From contig JAOXYB010058379.1 of the NCBI GenBank assembly GCA_028565635.1, positions 1 through 10,921 of the forward strand: a stretch of 10,921 bases of DNA. The letters run 5' to 3'. The notes under the pieces were generated by a model, which was given only the letters and a program-made list of their open reading frames with translations, did not search any database and had not been told where the DNA came from. The stretch is from Phoronis ovalis. Lineage: Eukaryota; Phoronida; Phoronidae. Of this stretch, positions 1-7,100 are shown piece by piece; position 1 is the first letter of the stretch, and the number at the start of each line of letters is the position of its first letter. A program made the position numbers and the translations under genes.

Positions 1-17
1 ACTTCTACTTCTACTCT
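1..17 (-). repeat. Short tandem-repeat tail of the retrotransposon
   Basis: On the minus strand the retrotransposon fragment ends in AGTAGAAGTAGAAGT, a 6-base tandem repeat that runs off the window. Short 3' repeats instead of poly(A) are characteristic of CR1/L2-like elements. How many units follow cannot be seen. Confidence 0.6.
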
Positions 18-98
18 TTAATTAGCAAGGTCCAGGGACATCACGCTAATGTTGAATAAAACCGTGGCACATGCCACTGTGACAAGATGCCAGGCTAG

Positions 99-434
99 TT
101 AAAATTTACGCATTGTGGATTTGAATGACTCCAAAGATAGAGTGGCTACACACTCCTCTGGCAATCTATTCCAAATTAATGATCGTTCTGGGGAAGAAGC
201 TGTGTCTATAGGTGTCTGTAGGGCACTGTATAGTCCTAGCTTTATGACCCTACTATCTTGCCTACGGCATATGCCGTAGGCAAGATAGTAGGGTCATAAA
301 GCTAGGACTAGGCACTGTAGTTGTTGAAATCTTCTACTATTTCCTCTTGTAGAGATACTAGATGGTACAATGTATTCTGGCAGCGGTATAGCGATTTCAT
401 ATTTGAATGGGATACTTAATTGATAAGTGCTGCG
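99..434 (-). pseudogene. Reverse transcriptase C-terminal fragment, frameshifted and interrupted
   Basis: Leaving out the palindromic insertion, one minus-strand frame reads through PLPEYIVPSS, STRGNSRRF (about 327-353) and YRHSFFPRTI (181-198 covers FFPRTI). The next frame continues with WNRLPEE, a LESFKS motif and the stop at 99-101. These are the typical C-terminal blocks of CR1/L2/Jockey-like pol proteins (TRG..., FFPRTI..WN.LP, SFK). About one extra base between 174 and 180 causes the frameshift, and an in-frame TGA lies at 435-437. No catalytic reverse transcriptase motif is present in the window, so the copy is dead. Motif recognition is strong; the family assignment is from general knowledge of these elements. 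Confidence 0.82.
222..319. mobile_element. 80-bp perfect palindromic element with 9-bp target-site duplication
   Basis: Positions 231-310 form a perfect palindrome: two 40-base arms starting TAGTCCTAGC, no spacer and no mismatch. It is flanked on both sides by the 9-base direct repeat GGCACTGTA (222-230 and 311-319). Taking out the palindrome and one repeat restores the reverse transcriptase frame it interrupts, so this is an insertion. A 9-bp duplication is typical of Mutator-like transposons and also possible for Merlin; the superfamily is inferred from that alone. With no internal sequence it can only be non-autonomous. It is related to the units at 10040-10108 and 10848-10921. Confidence 0.85.
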
Positions 435-639
435 TCACTTACAGATAGTTCACGCAGCAGGACCTATGAAGTTTATCTCCAAAAATACTGATAACAGTTA
501 ATTTCATCCCAAATTCCTTTTGCTGTCACAGTGATAAATGATCGATAATCGTCACGTATGGTTTGCTTTTTTATTGAATGAACATAATGTGTAACCTGGA
601 ACTAATTAAAATTTAGCTTTCAATAATTTAGGTTGCAAG
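435..639. other. Intergenic DNA with no recognisable feature
   Basis: This stretch lies between the retrotransposon remnant and the CpG-dense patch. It contains a short inverted repeat, CTGCGT/ACGCAG around 430-460, and otherwise AT-rich sequence with no open frame or motif I recognise. Confidence 0.4.
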
Positions 640-853
640 GAAATGCCCTTTTTGCGACATAAAATATTGGATATCTTCCAAACTACACCATCGATAAAAT
701 TTGGCGAATTGCTGCGCAAAAATAAAGATGGCGTCGCTTTCAATATCGAATCTAGACAACTTTGTCGACTCTAATGCGATTCATTTAATCATAAATTGGA
801 GTGACTTATTGTTAAATTACATACGTTCATGGTTTTCTTTGGTGTTCTGCTAA
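640..853 (+). other. CpG-dense patch with a 41-codon ORF; possible promoter and first exon
   Basis: About nine CpG dinucleotides fall between 655 and 780, far more than in the surrounding AT-rich DNA. An ATG at 728-730 in good translational context (AAAGATGGCG) opens a 41-codon frame that begins MASLSISNLDNF and stops at 851-853. This combination can mark an unmethylated promoter with a start exon. However, I find no strong 5' splice site in the frame and no convincing downstream plus-strand exon, and the peptide matches no family I know. It may be a relic or chance. Confidence 0.2.
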
Positions 854-2037
854 CATCTTTAAGAGATACATGCAGCATAGCTGCCACATTTCCTTCCATT
901 TAGTATGATTTCTAAGAAAGCGGTTTTATCACTACATCATGTTTACAACCTTTGGTCCGGTATTTCCACCTCAAACAGCCAATCAGAATGCATGACATTG
1001 GGGAATTCCCCGTCAAGTGCTATTATTTATTTACTATGAAAATTTACAGACAACAGGGTGAATAATTAAATACTTGATTGATTATTATTGAATATTCTGA
1101 TTGATTTTAAATAATGAAAACTTATAAAACCTGAGTATACACATCACTTCTACCAAGCAGAGGCGCCTGTGTTAACTGGTATTAAGGATAAGGCAGGTTC
1201 CTGGGGCTATCCTCAGGGGCCCCATTTTTCCATGCACAATTTTAACAGTTTAATAGTATTTTATTTCAACTAAGGGAATGGTTTTTATTTCATGAGATCT
1301 ACTTTTCGATAGTTGCTTTAACCATATATTTTATATGGTTTTATCAAAAAAAATGACCATGGGTATATTTTTGAAAAGCAATTTTACCATTGTTACGTGC
1401 CTCGCACCCTCACCAAGTTTTTGTCAAGCACCCTCCGGGGACAGGTTTTGCGACTCATACTTCCAGCATTACTTATACTTCATAAACAGAAGTTTATATT
1501 AATACTAATATTGTATTTTTCTATTACCCCCGGCCCCCTTGCACATTTTTTTTACCAAAATATCTGGCAGCACATCCCCCACCCAAAATGTTGGCGAGTA
1601 CTCGGCAGACTCGGTCAGGTGCATTATACTGTTATTTATCATTGCTGCATCTTAATGTCTTATATAGCATTTACTAGATGAATGCATTTGATATAAAATT
1701 GGAGATTTCGGTTACTAAATTAGTTGACATTCAAGAATTTTCAAATTGTTTTGCTGGGAAGCACATTTGACTCGGTGCAGAATCTATTTAGAGATTAAAA
1801 AATGTTAGCCTTGTTAAAAGAAAACAAACTAATTTACTAAATTAATTTTTTTTAGCTTTTATTGGGGATGTTTTTATTAGAGGAAACATTTTACTAGTAT
1901 ACGAAAAAGGTGGTAATTTTTTGGGTGTGGGTTAAACTGATTGTCAGTGATTATATAGACTCTCCGATTTTTCCTAGTAGCTCTGGTATACTTCATGTTT
2001 GATTCATTATACAATTAAATATAGTTGAAAAGCAAGC
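854..2037. other. AT-rich intergenic DNA with C-rich patches
   Basis: No gene is visible. The longest open frame here (1397-1681) runs through low-complexity C-rich sequence and encodes no recognisable domain. C-rich strings occur at about 1409-1435, 1526-1542 and 1573-1585, resembling in style the C-rich block at 2628-2735, and may be remains of old repeats. A short hairpin at 1320-1340 has its own entry. Confidence 0.45.
1320..1340. repeat. Short perfect hairpin, 9-bp stem and 3-base loop
   Basis: AACCATATA at 1320-1328 and TATATGGTT at 1332-1340 are perfectly complementary around a TTT loop. It is AT-rich, has no flanking duplication and no gene next to it, so it may be chance. Confidence 0.3.
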
Positions 2038-2470
2038 AGGACTGGCCCGGGGGGACTCAGGTTATTTTTTGGTGGGGGTGTGCAGCCGAGTTGAAAATTT
2101 TGGATTTGGATTGTATTCTTTTTACTGTATTTTTTTGGATTGCTACAGTCACGATATTCAAAAATTTGGATTACTACCCACTGCTTACAGCAAATAATTT
2201 GGATTAATTTTAGGTTTGTATCCAAAATTCCATAAATAAATTTTGGAATTTGGTTTGTATCAGTCAGTTTGCGTAAAAATGGATTGCTATACTCAAATAT
2301 TTTAAAATTTTGGATTGCTACCCTAATATTTCACAAAATTTGGATTACTACCCTACAATTTCAAAAATTTGGATTGGGTTTGGTTTGCTACCACAAGCTA
2401 AAATTTTGGATTGGGTTCCGCAGCACGTCCCCGTAGTCAAAAAACTTGAGTACCCCCCCGGGAGGACTGG
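2038..2470 (+). mobile_element. CCCGGG-ended non-autonomous element, copy 1, with 8-bp target duplication
   Basis: The element spans 2046-2462 (417 bp). It begins CCCGGGGGGACTCA and ends TTGAGTACCCCCCCGGG, imperfect terminal inverted repeats, and is flanked directly by the 8-base repeat AGGACTGG (2038-2045 and 2463-2470). It has no coding capacity. The interior is several degenerate copies of a roughly 30-base unit around TTTGGATTGCTACCC, all in one orientation. A second copy lies at 10315-10742 in the same orientation and aligns over nearly the whole length. Eight-base duplications occur in hAT, P and some other superfamilies, but the G/C-rich ends are not the usual hAT CAG-type ends, so I leave the superfamily open. 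Confidence 0.82.
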
Positions 2471-2627
2471 TTGCTGAAACTTAAGAATGCAAATTTTGTT
2501 TGTATCAGTATCCTATTTGGGGTCTTTTTTAATTTTCAAGACTTCCTTTTGATTTAGTAATCGAGTCTTTGGCAAAATGTGTGGTTCAGTATTTATAAGA
2601 GACCTCAGCCCAAGAAAGAGTGGGATT
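2471..2627. other. Intergenic DNA without a feature
   Basis: A short unique-looking stretch between the CCCGGG-ended element and the C-rich block. No frame or motif recognised. Confidence 0.35.
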
Positions 2628-2735
2628 TTAATGACCCCCCATCCAATAGATGTACAAACTTTTTTTACCCCCCCCCCTCTAGAGGCGCAAACTTCTTTGA
2701 TACCCCCTTATTTTTGCTGGCCCCCTCCCTATAAA
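2628..2735. repeat. C-rich low-complexity block
   Basis: Repeated C tracts (six to ten Cs in a row, the longest at 2668-2677) alternate with short T-rich spacers. Two spacers share the pattern GCGCAAACTT / TGTACAAACTTT, suggesting a degraded short repeat. A 10-base palindrome, CCTCTAGAGG, lies at 2676-2685. It resembles the C-rich DNA near 1409-1585 in composition. No terminal repeats or target duplication were found, so I do not call it a transposon. Confidence 0.5.
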
Positions 2736-3595
2736 TTATGACCAGTCCCTAAGACTAAAATCATACAGTAACCTTTTAACAGTGCCACCAAGTAAAGTTG
2801 GACATTTTATGGGATACACACTTCCAGAGATCCCAAGGTCAAGGCAAAAACATGCGGGAGATTAGTGTTTTTGTGACGTTATTTGTATGTACAAGTAAGA
2901 AAATTAACAAAATTTTAGCGGGTGTCACCCGGCGAATCTGCACTTGTCATTCTGAATGTACATTGGAACCAATTAGATATCCCATTAAACAATTAACTTG
3001 ACAAAAATGTTGATAACAGATACATAACACAAAAACTGACATACCATCAATTTTTCACTTTGTCAAAATTAAATTTAAAATTGGCATGATTATGTTAAAA
3101 TGTATGTCAATCCTCAATATGTGTTTGCATTGTATGTATTTAGTTCACAACAAAGTATGTTGTTGATGAGTTCAACCTGTAAGTTAAACTTGCTATCACA
3201 ATTAACAACAGTTACACAAACCTGTGAATTGACAGTCCTCATGGGGTTCTGGTTAAATATGTACCACCATTGTGGAAAACGGTTGATCTTTTTACAACAC
3301 TACGAAAACATGAACTTAAGATTTTACTGCACTTATAACTTTAAATTATTTTAATTAAAATTAATATGCATTGTAAATGTTATTATAGATAACGCATTAG
3401 TAAAACAAGGATAGCAATGTGGATTCAAAAAAATGTAGTACGGAAACATCAGAAACTAGCTGTGATGCGACATGCATTGTGATATTCTTATTAGACAATC
3501 ACTAATTAGTGGCTATACAGCAACTTAATATGAAACCAAGGACTGAACAAAATGGTGTTTGCTGCTTATTGTTTGAATTGGGGCAATGCATTCTT
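2736..3595. other. AT-rich intergenic DNA with no recognisable gene
   Basis: Open frames at 2798-3001 and 3100-3354 have the composition of random AT-rich DNA, with no domain, signal peptide or splice-site support. No repeats with defined ends were found. Confidence 0.45.
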
Positions 3596-3601
3596 TTTAT
3601 T
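3596..3601 (-). terminator. Candidate NOA1 poly(A) signal
   Basis: TTTATT on the plus strand is AATAAA on the minus strand, the first canonical signal downstream of the NOA1 stop, giving a 3' UTR of about 400 bases. A weaker variant, TATAAA, at 3898-3903 would give a UTR of about 110 bases. The sequence alone cannot show which is used. Confidence 0.4.
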
Positions 3602-3997
3602 ACATCCATGGTCCAAAAATTAGAAAAAAACTTCAATGGCAAAAAATTGCAATTTCGTGCAGAAGTAATCTAGTTGCCTAATCACTGACAAAACATAAAA
3701 AGCCTGGAGCCATGGTCCAATTTAAAGATAAAACATTAAATTTGCTTTTGCATTAAAAGGTTATACTCATGCAAAGAGCCGATATACAACGCTGAACAGT
3801 GAAACAATTGGTTTGAATATTGATTTGCATGCTATTCACAATATGACATCCACATAACTGATAGTATTCTGTCAGTGTCTTCTGTCAGTGCATAGTGTTT
3901 ATAAGGTACTAACTTTCAGTGCCCATTTGTATTTTTGTCAAAAGGTAATGATTTATGTTAAAAGGTTTATCTAAATTTCACAACTTGACAGGGTTGT
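3602..3997 (-). other. Probable NOA1 3' untranslated region
   Basis: This lies between the NOA1 stop codon and the first canonical poly(A) signal. It is AT-rich with no other feature except a 13-base tandem duplication: TTCTGTCAGTG occurs at 3867-3877 and again at 3880-3890. The extent depends on which poly(A) signal is used. Confidence 0.4.
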
Positions 3998-4173
3998 CTA
4001 CTCCACAGCACACGCTTTAAGTTGAAAAGCTGAAGAATGATCTATTCTCTTCCCCTTCACATGAACAGCATAAGGTAACAGAGCTGGTTGGCGAAGATAA
4101 CAGCCACAACCTCCAGGAGTGTATGCCCGTAGTTTAACTAGAGCCCCTCTAGCAGCAGTTACTGAAACCCAAC
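3998..4173 (-). CDS. NOA1: NOA1 terminal exon
   Basis: Encodes [20 protein letters not shown], a Gly/Cys turn, then [17 protein letters not shown] and a short tail ending in CAVE, with stop TAG at 3998-4000. W-V-S-V-T, Y-T-P-x-G, LLPY and KG-x-RI are C-terminal landmarks of the family. The tail after KGKRI is about 15 residues, shorter than and lacking the basic end of the human protein. Acceptor GTTTTAG|GTTGGG. Confidence 0.93.
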
Positions 4174-7100
4174 CTAAAACAAAAAACAATGGTATAAAAC
4201 CAATCGATGACAGGAATTAATCTTTTATCAGTGAGTATGTATTAACCATCCCAAATTAATTGCTATCCTGTTTGTTAATTATCTCAAAATAACGGCCAAT
4301 TCTATGTGGAAACCAGAAAATAAATCATTGAATGTACACAATATGCAGTACATACTCTTAATTAATACAAGTATTTTTATCCACCTGCATAACAATGAAG
4401 AACATCAATTGCTTTCTGCTTAGCTAATCACAGTTTAGTTTTAAAAATATATTTATGTTGATCAGTGTGTCAATAGTGGTAGTGAGTTTTGTGATGAAAT
4501 GCCTCATGGAATGTGATTTGACAACATTAAAATGTCAACATTGTGAAACGAAGTCTTGTGATCAAAGACCTTGTGTTGTGCAGCTTCACACCTCTGCTTA
4601 ATATACACTGATCTCCGCAGTGGCATATGTTAGTTATTTATTCCTGGTGTTTGCACTAAATAACTCCAGGGTTCGCATTGACCAATCCAGTTTCTTCTAA
4701 AAATATAAGCATTTTCTCAGATACAACATTTAATTGCTTTGTTATGCCAACAAAGAGTGATAGGTTTTTTCAGAATCTAAAAAGGACCTTGCTTACTGGA
4801 CTGTGACATGATGAGGTTCAGGGTGAGGAAATCCAAAAGCATATTCCGCATAAATGCAAGCAGTACTTCAGAAAAACATTTTTTACCTGCTGATGATATT
4901 AAAATGTCAGCAGCACTCTGTGTCCAGCTCAATCCAGTTAAGGTGAACTCTTTTCCTACTAAAGATGGAAACTGATCCAATCTCTCTTCATTGCCACGAG
5001 GTACCTATTAAAAAAGCAAAATACAAGTGAGGTCACCATTAAGAACTGCAAACAGTCAGCAGAAGGAAAAAGTAAATGTCATCTCTTCGCCTTAATATTC
5101 CATGTAGCAGATATTCATTTTTGTTTTTGTTGACGAACATAAAATCTTACATCTGTATGGCCACTACAAAATTAAATTACAAACTAAACAAAAGCTACAT
5201 AGGCAATCTAAGAAACTATCAAATTTAACAAACAGACTTACTACTAAATGCACATAATATAATGTACAAGTGCATGAATATTACTTTGTACAGTAAAAAA
5301 AAGAATATTATATATAACTTAGAATTATATATGCTGCTGCTGCCTTCAATAATTCTGCGCGGATGGAAAATGCTTTACAGAGGAAACAAGCTAATTAGAA
5401 AATGGTCAATAAATCAGTGTTCGTAAAGAGTAATGTAACTGGCTTAACAATTCCAATCCCATCAAGAAGTTATTGATGACTATAACAATTTGAATTACTG
5501 TAGCAAAAATAAATTTATATCATCATATACTAACCAATAAGTTTTAGTTTGGCTTGGAACAAGATCCATAAACAAAGATTTTTAACTCACCACTAACTTT
5601 CCATTGTAGAGATATCGTTGATAGAAGCCATCAGCAATATTTGGATACAAAACACTTATTGGAAGATTTGGTGAGGAAAATACAGTCATATGAATAAAAT
5701 CATTAGGCCCCTGGAAAATACCAAATAATTTTTAGAAAAAAACACAGGAAACATTTTGAGCATAGTAGTATACATTTTCTGTATTTCAGTCTGTAGATTT
5801 TAAATTTGTGGACAAAGTTACTGTAAGATTCTTTGCATTATACTTAGTTGAAGAAAAATAAACCATAAAGATATAAGGATTTCACTTTTCGATGCAGCTG
5901 GTAAGTACAATTTTCACAAACTAGTCTGTAACAATATCAAAATAATAATTGAGCTCTTCAGTGAATGTGACCATATCTTGCTGGTATATAACACATAAAA
6001 TTGACACTGCCAGTGACCAATGTTCCCAGTAACACTAACTTCAGTCTTGACAATGCAAGTGATATTCACCTATTTTCCTGGCAATAGTATTTACATTATT
6101 TTGTTTGAATGACTATTACATACCTCAATATAATCAATTCTGCCTAAACCTCCAATAAATACAACTTGATGTCGTTGTATTGTTAGTGTCCTATGTGGCA
6201 GTTTTCCTTTTGGAATAACAGAGGATAATTCTTCTTGGGTTAACAAGTTGATAACCTATGCACAGAGTATTATATTTAATACAGGTAACTACTGTATGGA
6301 CAAATAAAGACATCAACCATACCACAAAGATTTTTTTTGAAATTATCAGCATACAAAAGCAGCAGATCTTAACATTCGTCATCTAAGAACTGAAAGTAGT
6401 CTGTGTAAGCATTCCATCTAAGCATAATATGCTAGTCTTGGTGATGTTCCAATTACAAAAAGCAGACATCCGATGTATTTGTGGTAGGGTGCCATCTTAC
6501 TGTGAGATACTTATATATCATTAAGTAACAGTAAAAGATGAATTTACCTGTTCCGGGTTGACAACACCTGGAGTGTCATAGCACCATTTACTCTTAGGAA
6601 ATGCCCTATCTTTTATGACATCTTCTGTCTCTTTTAAATTCTCTTCTGTAAACTCTACTTCTTTTAAAGCACCAGATCTCGAATCATAATCGAAAGTTGC
6701 CAAGTCAATGCCGTCAAATTTGTCGCGTGTTTCATCAACAAAAGTGATGCCAACATTATCTGTAAAAGATACAAGCAGTTGCAGAATTCGGAGTTTAGGT
6801 TATGTATAAAATGTAGCAATAAATAAAGGTTTTGTATACATAAAAAAGAAGTAAACTGTTTGTGAATAAACTTTAAAACATTTTATTAAGATGATGACAC
6901 CATCAATTCATAAAGAATTTAATCAAGATTTAACGCAGTTACTGAATTAAATGTTAGCGAGGAACAAGCTTGTGATTGCATCTTTGTAGACTACTTGTCA
7001 AAGATATTGCAATGTAATTTTGTTTCATGCATATGTAAGTCATTTTCAATAGTTTTAAATAAAGACTGTCATACAATAAGTAATCATCCAATATTATATG

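Larger units (their letters stand above)
1..434 (-). mobile_element. 3' end of a CR1/L2/Jockey-like non-LTR retrotransposon, degenerate
   Basis: Read on the minus strand, this stretch encodes the C-terminal end of a non-LTR reverse transcriptase (separate entry). The stop codon at 99-101 is followed by about 80 bases of 3' UTR and then a short tandem repeat at the window edge, the expected 3' structure for CR1/L2/Jockey-type elements. The 5' part of the element is missing, as is usual after abortive reverse transcription; recognisable similarity fades beyond about 434, where the frame meets a TGA (435-437). A palindromic insertion at 231-310 interrupts it and must be younger. The exact clade cannot be set from this fragment. 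Confidence 0.8.

Noticed and set aside
1397-1681. 94-codon plus-strand open frame
   Set aside because: Runs through C-rich low-complexity DNA, has no domain and no splice or promoter support.
2798-3354. Open frames of 67 and 84 codons downstream of NOA1
   Set aside because: Composition matches random AT-rich sequence, with no motif, conservation cue or splice sites that would link them to a gene.
5412-5525. Second box C/D-like pair (ATGATGA and CTGA) in NOA1 intron 6
   Set aside because: No terminal stem, and the spacing of about 105 bases is long for the class.
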